The position numbers and the translations under genes are program-made. From Diadema setosum (taxonomy: Eukaryota; Echinodermata; Echinoidea; Diadematoida; Diadematidae), in contig NC_092696.1 in the NCBI RefSeq assembly GCF_964275005.1, forward strand, positions 22,663,472 through 22,727,471: a stretch of 64,000 nucleotides of DNA. The letters are read 5' to 3'. Each line of letters opens with the position of its first letter. The stretch's first letter is position 1. Below, piece by piece: positions 11,468 through 24,251 of the stretch. The notes under the pieces are model-generated. The model was not told the origin of the DNA and made no database searches. It saw nothing but the letters and a program-made list of their open reading frames with translations.

Positions 11468-11796
11468 AGGGGCATGGCTGAAGCCCCTGTAAAATAGGAC
11501 TAAGAAAAAAAGTTTGAGGTGACTAGGAAGTCAAAATCTTTATGTAGGTCGAGAACAATGTGACGTATCATTGCTTAATTGTGACTGATGATTACTGATT
11601 GTGTGCGTACCGTCAAATCTCCCATCCTTTTTTTAAACCAAAATAGAGAGTAATAATTTGTATTCACTTGTCTCCATTCTTCTTCGTTGAAGTATGGTTA
11701 AGAGTAGGAAATAGAATTTCCCTTTAAAGAGATCCGAAGGGTCTCTGACCTCTTCTACATGAGAGTTTCATAATCATGAGTGTGCCGATGGGCATT
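11468..11796. other. Spacer between B and A elements
   Basis: Nothing recognisable in these 329 bases. Confidence 0.5.
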
Positions 11797-12319
11797 TAAA
11801 TAAAGGCATAGTTTACCATTTGCAGATGAAACAAAAACCCAGCATTAGTGCTTCAAAATAGTTCTAGAATGTGAGTTAGGGATAGAAAGAACCGCTGTAA
11901 AAATTGAATCCATATTGCAGGGCTCCACACTAACTTTTATTTTTGGTGGCCCAAAGGCAAACATCCGACCTTTTTTGGTGGCCCGATCAGGCCACCAAAT
12001 TCTTCATTTCTGAAATTTTGGTGGCCCGAGGTGCTTTTTTGGTGGCCCCGGGCCACGGGCCACCGTTAGTGTCGAGCCCTGCATATTGAAATACACAAAG
12101 TGTGTACAATAGTTATAATAAGAATGTTTCCAGACTAAACCGTCTGCAGTTATGGTTTGATGAGAATAATAATGATATCTCCTTATATTTTAGGCTTTAT
12201 TGAGAAAATTTTATATAATAGGCTGTTTTGTGATACAACAGACCTACACATATGCATTAAATGTGATATCTTGAACATTTTATAAAATTACTGCTCCCAA
12301 AGGTAAACTGGACCTTTAA
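11797..12319 (-). mobile_element. MITE family A, copy 1, reverse orientation and interrupted
   Basis: Runs from AAAGGCATAGTTTACCATTT to CCAAAGGTAAACTGGACCTTTAA. It matches the other family A copies in reverse orientation through the internal landmarks TGTGAGTTAGGGATAGAAA, GTTATGGTTTGATGAGAA and TTTTAGGCTTTATTG. It is split by a family C insertion at 11917-12082. Without the insertion it would be about 355 bp. No coding capacity. Confidence 0.88.
11917..12082. mobile_element. Inverted-repeat MITE family C nested in A copy 1
   Basis: The ends GCAGGGCTCCACACTAAC (11917-11934) and GTTAGTGTCGAGCCCTGC (12065-12082) are inverse complements with one mismatch. The inside is a GC-rich palindrome with GGTGGCCC and GGGCCACC words. 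ATATT lies immediately on each side (11912-11916 and 12083-12087), a plausible 5 bp target-site duplication, and removal of the unit restores family A continuity. It is therefore younger than its host copy. Confidence 0.88.
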
Positions 12320-12561
12320 GGGTAGATGAAAGTCTAATTGCGTCCTGAACTAGTCACTAATAAACTACCAATCATCCTGAACTGTGACAAGTGGATGAAT
12401 AACATTCATAAAAGAAAGATTCAATCAAACAAACAATGTAAAAAAAAAACAACATTCGGGGGTTGTTTTACTGTCTCTTTCTTCAAAGTTTATTCCCCGA
12501 GCGGTTGCCCGTCTGCCTCTGACGCTGAATTTCGCTGAAGAATTATATCTACATCAGCGTC

Positions 12562-13171
12562 CAGGGACAGTAATTACACTTAAACTGTCAATTATATCCA
12601 CACATTTACGGCGTTGTCATTTGTACAGTTTAAAATGCAGAGAGAGAGTGCACCCCAGTGTAAATATTATTTCACGGCTGAGAGTTTTGAAAAGATTGAA
12701 GGCCCTGAAAATCATTATGTGAATTGCCTGCAACATCTATTCGAATGACAATATGTGATTGACAAAGGTCTGAAAATAGTTAGTATAATTGGGAGGCTAG
12801 AGAGATGTGTAACATGATAATAGCATGATTCGGTCGTCTGCACAGTTGTCTGTCTCATCCACAGGGACAGTAATTACACTTAAACTGCCAATAATAGCCA
12901 CACATTTACGGTGTTGTCATAGGTATAGTTTAAAATACAGAGAGAGTGCACCACACTTGATGACTAATATAAATACTATTTCACGGCTGAGAATTTTGAA
13001 AATGTTGAAGGCCCTAAAATCCTTATGTGAATTGCCTGCAACATAATTATATTCGAACAAGAAACTGTGATTGACAAAGGTCTGAAAAGAGTTAGTATAA
13101 CTGGGAGGCTATGGAGATGCGTAACATGATAACAACATGATTCAGTCGTCTGCACAGTTGTGTGTCTCACC
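12562..13171. repeat. Tandem duplication of a ~300 bp unit
   Basis: Unit 1 (12562-12861) and unit 2 (12862 to about 13171) are diverged direct copies. Both start CAGGGACAGTAATTACACTT and share CACACATTTACGG, ATTTCACGGCTGAGA, TTATGTGAATTGCCTGCAAC and GTCGTCTGCACAGTTGT. Differences are substitutions and small indels, so the duplication is old. Open frames across it are short and not conserved between units, which suggests non-coding DNA. Confidence 0.9.
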
Positions 13172-15961
13172 CACGAGTCCTGGCTCAAATACATGATGAA
13201 TGCCCGCCAATCGAACACTGGAATTGAATTTGTAGTGAGGCCTACTGTGTGAAACAGACTGTGCAGTGAAGTGATTCGAAATTTTTGCCTTGCGTTGAAA
13301 TGAGAGCATATACTGATCCATCTCATTTACCATCAAATGTTTAATATAGTAATCAATCATTCTACGCTATTCTGTAGTGTTTTCATGCTAGTATCAGTGT
13401 CTACGCTTCTTCATAATGCCAGCGTTTACAGAATAATATACTTAGTATGATAATATGATATTATATGCATGGATGCTCGGGCGATAGGAATGTTCAATCA
13501 TTCTTGAAAATGTGTGAGAAATAAAATACCCACTTCATGCACAAGTACTTCCCCATGCTAACACGCTCCATAAACGAGAGAGAACTGTGCAGTCCATGAT
13601 TATCCTTTTCTATACATCTGCGTCGCTCCCGTTAGGGGGCTAGTGCCATTATCCCAGACAGGGTAAACAACACCTAGCTGGGGTCTGGAGCAGGAAGGGG
13701 GATAGGAGGACCGCAGGGAAATCATCTGGACGAGGATATGAAGTGGTATCGTTGAGAGATAGCGAGGTCCTCATTTGAGAAAGAGGGGTATGAGGATTAC
13801 GTGTGCATACATATACACACACATCAGGCAGTTCATAGTTTAAATATGTGCTGTATGTCACGGTGGACTTCCGTATATAGGTGAAGAAGAAGAGATGCCC
13901 CTAGTCTTTAAAAGGATGGTTCGTAGTAATCTCATTACAATTCAATATCTTAATGCGATGGGGTTGCTAGAAAGTGTTAACAGCTTATGAATAGGACAAC
14001 TAAGTGTCGTCGTGACCTTTACCCCATCCCTCCTCCTCCTCCCCCCCCCCCCCCCCATTCTCCTACCCCACCCGGGCTGGATGCAAGAAATACATTATGA
14101 TCATGATCGCTGCGGGTTCTGATTCAATATCCTGGTCTGCATTACAACACTATGCTGTACGACACAGTATAATCCGGTAGATGCTATCGCACTCTTGTAT
14201 GGACTCTACAATGACCTTTCTTCCACATACAAACAAGAACAGGCATTAGGATCAGTAGTCGATGATAAAGAAGAGATTTCATGAGTTGCAACACAACAAA
14301 CATCAGAAGAAACAAAAGGAAAATAGCTGAAGCTTCGTCAAGATATGAGCAAGTCTGTAGTAAATATGGAAAGGTGAGTCTAGTAATCAATGGAAAGTAA
14401 TCATCGTCTTCTCGAAAACAAAGAAAATAATCTGTATCAAGCGGTCGTCTACCTTTTTAAATCCAGGAAAGCGTATCACATTTGTAAAATTAAGGTGGTT
14501 TGACAACAGGGTTGTTATGTCACTTCTGCAAACATCCTCATAATTCTGTGGGCCTAAATGACACGAAACGAGTGCATTGTATTTTCATCTCTAATTTTAG
14601 TTTTCTCCTCTCTCTTTTGCAAATGGAAAAGAAAAAACATGTATGTAAAATTGATTTCAATATTGTCGAGAAAAAAAAAAGCCCGGAAAAACCCGCATCA
14701 CCGGAGAGAGCTAGTGTATCTTCTCTTTGTGTGAATCCGTAAATGTGATTGGTGGAACAGCCAAACTACACGTGGATTTAACGTTGAAGCCTTGCCCATC
14801 ACGTATCTGGTTGCCGTGACTATGAATGAACAGAAATGGTAAAAACTGGGCGAGAGTTTATCTATTAATTTATACTGGAAATTGCCTCGAGTTGATAAAT
14901 AAATGATCATTTTGAGCAGACAGCGCGTAATGGTTGATGGATGTTTTTACTGCTGCTCTTTACTCCCCGGAATGAAAAAAAAAAAGCTCGCTTGTTTTAT
15001 CTGCATTGTAATACATCAAGTGAAAGACGAGGATACGTTCTTTATTCATGTGACATGTCCTTCTGGAGAGTCATGAATTATTTCTTCTCAAGAGAAAGAA
15101 ACTCCGGTACACAGCCTTTCGATGGGTATCTGTTTTGATTTAATCGTGCTATTTACCCCGAACTAGCTTCATCTTGGCTAGCAGTGTTGCTTTGCCGTGA
15201 GCAGCGAATGGCAACGATTAAAGTCCCTGGCAAGTTCCTTCTTTTTTCAGATGGTGTAACATAAAAGAAAAAAGGATGACATAAGCGAAATCACTTGCTG
15301 TCAGCTAGAGCAAAAATTTATGAAACTAGAAAAGCACTCGGAGAGTATAAAGACCTCCGCCAAGCAGCTCAATTCTACCCATACATGTACTGTGATTTCC
15401 TATTGCGTAATGAATGTTAATGAACGGTCATCATCATAATATACATATAGTTTACTTACGAAACAGTGATGGCGAAGCTAAAAGTAATTTGGCTATTACT
15501 GTGGAGTTATATATATACACACATATGCTGCAAATTGCCCTCTTTCCCAATGATGAAGACTCCTTTAAAAAAAATAGAAAACAAAAATCTGGATCGAAAC
15601 GGTGATCCGGATCACTCCATATACTGCCTTCACAGATCATATCACTTAAACATGGCTAATCATTGTGTCGCCAATAACGAAAGGTATACTTCTACACACT
15701 ATGTGATTTTTCCCTTCACCAAATGCTGCTCTTCAAATGTGTGGTGCTTATGAATACCAAAAGTTATTGCTAACAGCGATTGGATGGGATCAATGTTGGC
15801 ACTTTTATTGCAGTGGATTTCCCATAAGTTTTCTTGTGTGTCACATGATAGTAAAATCGTATAGCGGCACCAGGTGACAATGTTGGAGTAAGACGTGTCA
15901 TTAATACACATAAGACTAATAACACACATTTTCTGAGTGTAAATGTACGTTCTAACCGCGG
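13172..15961. other. Unassigned intergenic stretch
   Basis: No gene supported. Contains a C homopolymer at about 14041-14055 and scattered A-rich tracts. Short open frames on both strands lack family resemblance or splice context. Confidence 0.5.
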
Positions 15962-16341
15962 TTAAAGGTCCTATTTACCTTTGGGATCAGTGATTTAAAA
16001 AATGTTCAAGAAATCACTTTTGATGTATATGTGTAGGTCAGTTGTATTGCAAAACATCCTAACATATACATGATATAAAACTTTTGCAATAAAGCCTGAA
16101 ATATAAGGAGATATCACTATTTTTCTCATTAAACCATACCTGTAGACGGTTTCATCTGGAAATATTTTTCTTTTAACTATTGTTCACATATTGTGTATTT
16201 AACAATACATAACATCGATTATACTTGTTCAAATTTTGGCATTGGTTGGTTCGATCTGTCCCTAACTAACTTTTTAGAACTATTTTGAAGCACTAAAGCT
16301 GGGTTTTTGTTTCATCTGCAAATGGTAAATTATGCCTTTAA
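15962..16341 (+). mobile_element. MITE family A, copy 2
   Basis: A good reference copy. It begins TTAAAGGTCCTATTTACCTT and ends AATGGTAAATTATGCCTTTA plus A, giving an imperfect terminal inverted repeat of about 24 bp. Internal landmarks are GTAGGTCAGTTGTATTGC, AAACATCCTAACATATA, ATAAGGAGATATCAC, ACCATACCTGTAGACGGTTT and ACTATTTTGAAGCACTAAAG. No open frame of note. Because the end word is TTAAAGG/CCTTTAA, the target duplication could be TTAA or TA; this cannot be decided here. Confidence 0.92.
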
Positions 16342-17039
16342 GGGGACTCATGTACGTGAATGAATCTCGCTCCACCTGGAGACCTGGAGACTCTGGAAGT
16401 GATTTGGAATTCTTGCTTTGAAGTGGATGGAATGCCGCCAAAAGTGGCGGCGAAAATAGCGCCAAAAGCGGCACGAAAAGTACCGACGAGCGGTAGAGTC
16501 CTTACCCCCGTAATATCGCGGGCTCCCAAGGGCTTAGTTTGCCCTCCAACACACAACCGACAGCTCTGGCACTTCAGAATGTGTTTGCATAAGCGGGTTC
16601 CAGTCATCTGACGAAGATGTGAATTCTCACAACACACGGGAGAACTTTCTCCCCCCCCCCCCCCCATTCCTTCTCTTCTTTCCTCTCACCTCTTCCCCCG
16701 TCCCCTCTCTCTCTCTCTCTCTCTCTCTCTGTTTCTCACGATTCTAATTGTTTGCATTTCGTAATAGTGCGCCTCGAAGACTGTGTAGATAATTAGTTGA
16801 AATGTGTATTCTACCGTCGCAAAAAACACACAACTAAAACCCAAGGAGAGAACTTGACATTTGAATCAATGTGTGGGTGTTTCACGTTTTATAATTGGAG
16901 GTTTGCGTCGCGTAGGTTAAAAGGGAAGGGAGGAGTAAATGATTATGGGGTAAATAATATACATCCTCTTGTTTTGTTTTTCTTTTCAGAACATATCAAC
17001 TTTGTAAGTTTAGCAAAGCATATGACTCGTTTTTAGAAA
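16342..17039. other. CpG-bearing stretch with C and CT tracts
   Basis: About 16360-16610 is CpG-rich with internal GCCAAAAG/GGCGGCGAAAA repetition and open frames on both strands that resemble no family. A C homopolymer (about 16651-16665) and a CT array (about 16703-16730) follow. No gene can be supported. Confidence 0.5.
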
Positions 17040-17213
17040 GTAAATAAAATAACAAGTAGAACGTATTCATCGTATTTTTATTAAACTTTATGACTTGTTG
17101 CACTTACAAGTTGTTAACAATAATTATGATCGATTAGACATACTTTGTATTTGTATTACATTTTGTTGTTGGGTTAATATAAAGCACAATTGAGTTGAAC
17201 TGAATTGAACTCA
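17040..17213 (+). repeat. Probable LINE 3' tail
   Basis: A 3' UTR-like stretch (TTATTAAACTTTATGACTTG and onwards) ends with AATATAAAGCACAATTGAG and a short imperfect TTGAACTGAA repeat, the sort of microsatellite tail that CR1-like LINEs carry. No protein remnant lies directly upstream. Family assignment is tentative. Confidence 0.4.
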
Positions 17214-20165
17214 TATCATAAGACAATTTGGACGATTTCTTTCGAGGGAAAGAGATAATGTCACAACCTAACATTATTCTGTCTTTCAAAAAGAAACAGA
17301 TCACTACGCATACGCTAGCCGACGAAATACGTGTAAAGATACTTATACATTTTTTTTTTTTGTGATGACTCTATCTAAAAAGATGAAGGTATAATTCATC
17401 TTATGACTTGTATAAGGCAACAACAATCGGAAATACCAATCAACCATTACTAACACTTAGTTAGTAATGAGACATTGTCACAATATATCAAATATCCCAC
17501 TTTAATTTCAAAAAGATTTTTAAAAAGTGAATATGACAAATTTATAATTTATTTCTGTTATCTAACTATGTAAATGAATACCAAGATGTCCTGAAACAAC
17601 AGGTTTCATCTATATTCATAATCAATCAAGCCGTCGAAACGAGATGAATAATAATGTGATGTCATATTGCTTTTACGACCGCAGGTATATATATATATAT
17701 GTAAGCGTATCGTTGACGAAAACCGGATGGGCTACGTTTGAATTGGATTCCACAGGGAATTATTGCAACTTAGAGGCAACGACTTAAGGAGAAAAAATCC
17801 TGAATCAAGTCCTCTTTTTGAAAGGACGTCCAGGTCATCGACAAACACTTTTCACAAGTCCGTGTTTGAAGTATCATTCATGCGTCCGCCGCAATATTCA
17901 TCCATCGCGACCGCAAAGCTTTCCCCGCGATTTTAGAGAATTAGAGTGAAATCCAGGGCATGTTAATAACGAATCCAAAACAGAGAAAGAATGAATAGCA
18001 TTGCAAGAATTAAAAGGAATCTAGGTGTCAGTATTTCAGTATTCACAAAACAAAAATGACAACATGGTAATAGGAGGAGTAATAAAATAAACAAAGGATG
18101 ACCAGGTATGAATGATGCGTGATCTTACCTTTCCCTTTAGTCAGTCATACAAAATGAAAGAGTTTACAGACAAAAATTATTAGAAAAAAATGCTCCCCCT
18201 CAAAAAAAAAAAAAAAAAAAATCATGAATGCTGATTTTTTCATAGTATTTTCCCAATTTTTGTCTTTTTTATTTCATAATGTTTTGCAGCATGCGTTTCA
18301 ATTTGAACAATGGAACAGTGAAAAAGAAAGTATATTGTTTTGGTCTTTTTAAGACATGGGGTTTTTTTTTATCACGTTGCAGCAACGCGTTCTGGCGATT
18401 ACATCATAATGCTTGGCAAAGTTTCCATAAACTTGCCAAACAGTGTGGTGCATAATTTTATCGATAAAAACAAAAATGCTTCTCTCTCTTGTCGTTATAC
18501 TAAAAGCAATTTCATTCCAGGGGATCATGTAATTGACTTAAAGTTACCGTGAAAGTGCAATTATATTTTCCTGGGCTGCTTGGCAACCTCAAAAAAAAAA
18601 TGAATATCAAAGGAAAACAGCCACTTCATGGCAAATACGAGAGTGGCTGCGAAGCCATGAGGGAATCTGTATCAGAAGAAAGCACTACCGTGAGCTATAT
18701 CGGTATGTTTCTCTCATAATGTAATTACGGCCATTGTACTCTGTTCCATCCGTAGCACAGAGGGCTTGTTCTAGATTATGCAATTTCATGCTTAGCTGCT
18801 TAACCAGAGGTGGTTCATACAAGATCACATTCGTTTTGAGGTTTTGAGTGTTTCATTTTTCCCGCGCGTGTCCTTTCTGCTGACAAAGTAGTTATTAATG
18901 CCATCAAATTAAATTCTGATGAAGGAGACCGAATTACAGAAGCAAAAAAAAAAAAAGAAACAACAACAACAAAAACAACTCACATGCCTACTCTTAAAGT
19001 CTAAAAACAAGGGGAAAAACTGCAATACATACAGACCATCAATAATCATTTAACCCCGGGACAATCAACTGCAATCTTAAGGTATAGTGGAGATAACACC
19101 TTACTTAGTTTTTGAAATATGGATTCTCCTTTTCTTGTAGGTCAGTTACTATTTGACACACAAGTAGGATTAAAAAAAAAAAAGATATGTAAAAGGAAAT
19201 TTACTAAAACCTATAATTTTCGGGGGGATCACCGTTTTGTGAAAACATGTTCCATAATTTCCTTCTGACAGATTTGAGAGAGATGTCAGGTGATTCAGAA
19301 AGAGGGGCGTCTTACAAATAGGAACATTTGCTTTGCTTTGAGGTGACTTCATTAGAGTTGATTTGAATTGAATACGATATTTTGTTTCGATTAGTATTTT
19401 GATATACCTATCACACAGAAAATATCTACACTTGTCATAATGTTTGGGTGTGATGAAACGAGAGAACAATATTTTAATGCAAAACAACAGAGCGTGTGTG
19501 AATGTCTGTAGAAAATAAACAGGAAGAGATGCTCATATCAGAGTGAGGACAATATCCACACAGCTATTCAAAAAAAAAAAGAAATGTGGAGGAGCAAAAG
19601 AAAAACACCACAATATACACTATACCATTATTGATTTAATTCGATGCATGCATGCATGCATACATGTAGAATTTAATAGATGTATGCATGTCATACATGT
19701 AGAATTTAATAGCTGACCACAACTATAGCCTTTTACGCACACCTTCTAGAAAGAAAGGAACGTGGCCGTTTAAAACCAAGCGGAGGACACACTCCATTAA
19801 AATTTGCGTTTCGTGACCACCGTCCGGTAGTCAATATTTTTCACCGCTGCTCAGCAACGTCAAAGAAAAGAACGCAACAACATTCATAATTACCGACAAT
19901 TTCGTTTGTTGGCTTTGCTGATTTTGCTACTGAAATTGTATTGTTTAGTTGTGTTTTTTGTTTGTTTGTTTGTTTCCCCCAGTGAGAGTGTACCCGCTAA
20001 TCGGTTATTCGTACCAAGGATAGGCGTATACAAAGCGCCTTGCACGCATTTAATACCGTCCACACAATGCTGCACAAAGGTAAAGGCTGCGAAAGGTCTC
20101 TGGAGTTAATCAAATTTTGAGAGCATTTCAGCGGCGAACGATTGTCTTCTTCGTAAGCGCGTGTG
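17214..20165. other. Unassigned intergenic stretch
   Basis: A/T homopolymers at about 18208-18222 and 18944-18956, a GCATGCATGCATGCAT run near 19645, and a duplicated CATACATGTAGAATTTAATA word at about 19659 and 19692. No gene, RNA or recognisable element. Confidence 0.5.
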
Positions 20166-21359
20166 TGGGTTCTCGCTCTCTCTCTCTCTCTCTCTCCCTC
20201 CCTCTCTCTCTCTCTCTCTCTCTGTTCATGGACCTACTAGGTCCATGCTCTGTTGTACTTGATATGCAATTGAGAATATACGAGCCCTGTCACGTTCATG
20301 ATCAAAGCCAGGGTGGCCAAAAAATATAGATAGCGTCCACTATGCAACGCACGTCCTGCTCAAATTGTTAGGCAGTAATGTAATCTGATGGGTTATTATG
20401 TCTGTTCAAATGTACGAGGCATTTCAATGACAAGGGAAGGGGGATAAACACGTGACCGCTCTTTGTTACTTCATATTCTTCATGCTACGTCACGTTATTA
20501 GGTGGCTGTAGAGGATATTACCATTGAAATATTTAAGCATTAAGTAAACGAACCACTGCTGACTTTGCCATGTTTGCGCTGCTCGCCGGTAGCAAACATT
20601 GCAATTTAAGTCTTTTTTCTTTCTTTCTTTCTTTTTTTTGCGGGGACGGGGTGTTTTTTGCCTCAGCAGTAGATTTGCAACAGATGTGTTTAAGTTTTAC
20701 AGGTGTTGCCTTCGTCGGAAATATGCACTAATCATGCGAAGAGGCACTGTACATCTCTGTCGTTCATTATTTGGTTTTTTTTTTTGTCTTTTTTTTTTGG
20801 TCTAAAAGTATTGCATACTCCTTGCTCGCAATTGATACAATTTTGCTGGGGAAGGGGAGGGGTAAACGTTACAAGACTGCCCGGAGGGAGAGGAAGCGAC
20901 AACGCGGGGTCGCGGAACGTTTCCCCGGAAAAAGAGCTCAGTCTGGGTTTAACCCTCTCCGCTCTGGGTGGAGGAAATACGGGCATTTCCTTGAATAAAA
21001 ATAAAGTGTCAATTGTATATCAAGTATACATTTTGAAGACCCTAAAAAGTTTAGGAGCAACAATAAGCGGACCTCAAATCTGGGGGGGGGGGGGGCGCAC
21101 GTACCCCTGTAAAACCCTTCCCTTCCCTCAATGTGGGATTATATACAGTAATTTAAGAGTCAAAAAGAAATCGCTTTGAAATTGTCTCACAAACTATTTG
21201 ATAGATAGAGCTATAAAGGCTCGATGTTCTATAAAACTCGCAATGATGAATTGGACTTGTCTCTTCTGGAGAAATCTTATTTCAATGTTAAAGAATTGGA
21301 TGCGATATTCCATTGATCCTCAATCTAAAATTGAGCTTTGGGAATGATTTATCATTATA

Positions 21360-21436
<77 letters not shown>

Positions 21437-21963
21437 TAATCTTTGTTATATCTTCGGCTCCAATTGAATCCTCACTTGATCGAATATCCCTGATTACAGT
21501 GCCATACACTTTTTTCATTTAGTTTGGTGCCAGTAAGCCTACCATGGATATAAAGGAAATAGAAAATATTATCATTATTCTTATGCTTGTTAGTCTAGAT
21601 CTGTCTGGCTTTCTCTTTCTATCTATAACATCTATGTACTTCTCTCTCCTTCTCTCACTTTATTCTCTTTGCTTTCTCTTATCAAGAGAGGATTCACTCC
21701 TTATGAAAGTTTTAAAGAATAACTTGAAGCGATTACACAAAAAGAAAAACAAGAATCGCGAGAAGTCGTTGTTACCTAACCACCGTTCCCATATAAAGTG
21801 GTGCGTAAAGACAATGAAATGTATCGCGCAAAGAAGGGATGAAAACTAAACACTGACAGACAGCTCAGTTTGCGACTCATTCTGGTTAACTCCTTCAGGA
21901 CTAACGTAGCAAAACTTCAGCACTTTTGAATATTAAGGATTAGTGCCGCCGGTGATGAAACGG
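20166..21963. other. Unassigned stretch with CT, G and TA tracts
   Basis: (CT)n at about 20173-20223, a G homopolymer at about 21081-21093 and a long (TA)n at about 21358-21430. The open frames at 20599-21179 cross T and G homopolymers and show no domain. No gene supported. Confidence 0.5.
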
Positions 21964-22322
21964 TTAAAGGTATTGTTCACCATCGGGAGCAGTGATGTAT
22001 AATAATCACATTTTTTATGCATATATTGTGGAGGTCAGCTGTATCACAAAACATCCTGCCATATAAAAATTTGGCAATATAGCCTAAAATATGAGGAGAT
22101 ATCACTATTCTTCTCAATAAACCATAACTGCATAAGGTTTACTTTAAAAACAATTTTATTATATTTACTGTTCACATGTTGCATATCTAACAATACTTAA
22201 CATTGATTATACTGATTAACATTTCTACATTGATTGTTTCTATCTCTAACTCACATTTTAGAACTATTTTGAAGCACTAAAGCTGGGTTGTTTCATCTGC
22301 AGATGATAAATAATGCCTTTAA
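21964..22322 (+). mobile_element. MITE family A, copy 3
   Basis: Begins TTAAAGGTATTGTTCACCAT and ends GATAAATAATGCCTTTAA. It carries the family landmarks GGAGGTCAGCTGTATCAC, AAACATCCTGCCATATAAAA and GAACTATTTTGAAGCACTAA. The open frame at 22288-22470 begins in its end and is not a gene. Confidence 0.9.
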
Positions 22323-22733
22323 GGTCTTGATATTCACACGTACAGTGGCCGCGTTATTGCCTTGCAAGTGCAAGATCATCACAGCTATCAACACCAGCCC
22401 GGAGCTTGAAAACGCGACACACAAGGTGACTCCATCTCAACGGAATTCGAAGAGTGGATTACACGCGTAGTCGCTTTATGTCCACACACTTCTTAAAGGA
22501 TCAATGATGGAAGTTCTCCCATACAAACTTTATCCAGTGTTATTCGGGGAAAAAAAGGACTAGTACAGTTACAAGGACTAGCAAAGTTACTAACGTGCTA
22601 CTAAAGTACTAACGTGCAAAAAAAAAAATAATAATAATAATAACAATGAAATCATATAATGTTGTATCTATCCATGAAGTCACCATACACAAATACACAC
22701 GCACGTCCACATACACACACACACACACAGAGA

Positions 22734-22777
<44 letters not shown>

Positions 22778-22957
22778 GTGTATATATGTTCATGTAATAA
22801 AAACGTAAAATGACATTATTTAAACGCTCCATTCTGCCGGGGAACCGCATGTTTTTAGAAGCAAAGGACGAAACAGGTTAGTAATTGCATTCTTTTTATC
22901 AGCGATAGAACTTAAAAATCTGCTTCAAAAGCAGATATACAAGGCTACGTCTACTCC

Positions 22958-23013
<56 letters not shown>

Positions 23014-24251
23014 GTCTTCGGTCACATTAAAAGAAAAAGAAGATGGAAAAGCTGGCACGAGTGCACTAGAGCGAGAGAATCACGGCCTTTATAAAGCTTG
23101 GTTTTTAAAAGCGTCAACATGCAATGTGACATGCATTGACATGTAAGAGACGCAGTCATCGCTTCATCAGTGGTCTCTATTAAAATAACGGAGTGTTCAT
23201 CATGTACTCACATGTGTAGGGGAGACTGGATGAAATTGCGCTTTTTTATCAGCAATCCTCTCAATATCTCAATGCTTTTGAAGCTGCAGAGTACATAATA
23301 GCTCTCAAGTGGGGTTCGAAAACCGTTAAAGAGCTCAGGGGCATCTCCTCTCCGGCGTTCGTATTATTTTTGATGGGCACAGTGGAAAAAAAAAGGTGAC
23401 GTAAGCGTGAAGCGGTAAGAGATGCATCTAGGGCTTTTCGCTTTCCTCTGTTGCTTCAACTGTGCCTCGCTGGAGAGGATGACGGTAATTCATGGCATCA
23501 ACGCCTTGATCAAATTTCGGAGTCAACGGCTACTCGGAATACTTTGCAGAATAATATTGTCTACATGAGTTATAAAAGGAATCCGTGTTACTTGAGGACG
23601 TATACGGGCAACTGCAGCCGAGGACATCTACTTTATTACCCAAGTCACACATTAACAATTATTCTTATAGATAACTGACAAGAACGGAGAAAACATTTTT
23701 TTTCTATTTTTTTTTCTGGTAGTTCTATTGCTGTAGCTGCAACTGAATAGTCAAATTTGTGACCCCCATCACAAAATTCATTACTATCTTCTTCTTTTTT
23801 TGCCTATATGTCATAGCCAACTTATGAAAAAAAAAAAACTCGAACATTCTCAACTTTAGAATGACATACATCGAATTGAAATTGGATGTTTAAAAAAAAA
23901 CACGAAACTCAAACAAGCACACTAAGTCGCCATTTATCAATGTTTATTGGGTGAGGATCTAAGGGGGGGGGGCTTAAACCTGCAGACAACTACTGTGAAG
24001 GAACCATCAGCTTAGCCAAAAACATGGTGCTCTTACCATGAACACCCCATGCATAATTTTGTTACTCTATCAACGTTTAAATATATCTATGATATTTCAT
24101 TTACAATTCCATATAGGCCTACTCCATGTGTTCAAAACATTTAAACTTACAACTTCTTCAGCTACGAAAAAACAGTGTTGAAAACACTGCTTGTACATGG
24201 CTTAATATTTCAAACTTTCAAACTTCAGATTTTAAAAAATTAAACTTGAAC
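22323..24251. other. Unassigned stretch with TA arrays
   Basis: (TA)n at about 22737-22773 and about 22963-23011, a short CA run near 22711-22729 and several A or T homopolymers. No gene can be supported, including the 75-codon frame at 23451-23678. Confidence 0.5.

Noticed and set aside
20703..21179. 158-codon plus-strand frame
   Set aside because: Crosses T and G homopolymers, has no recognisable domain, and shows low-complexity composition.
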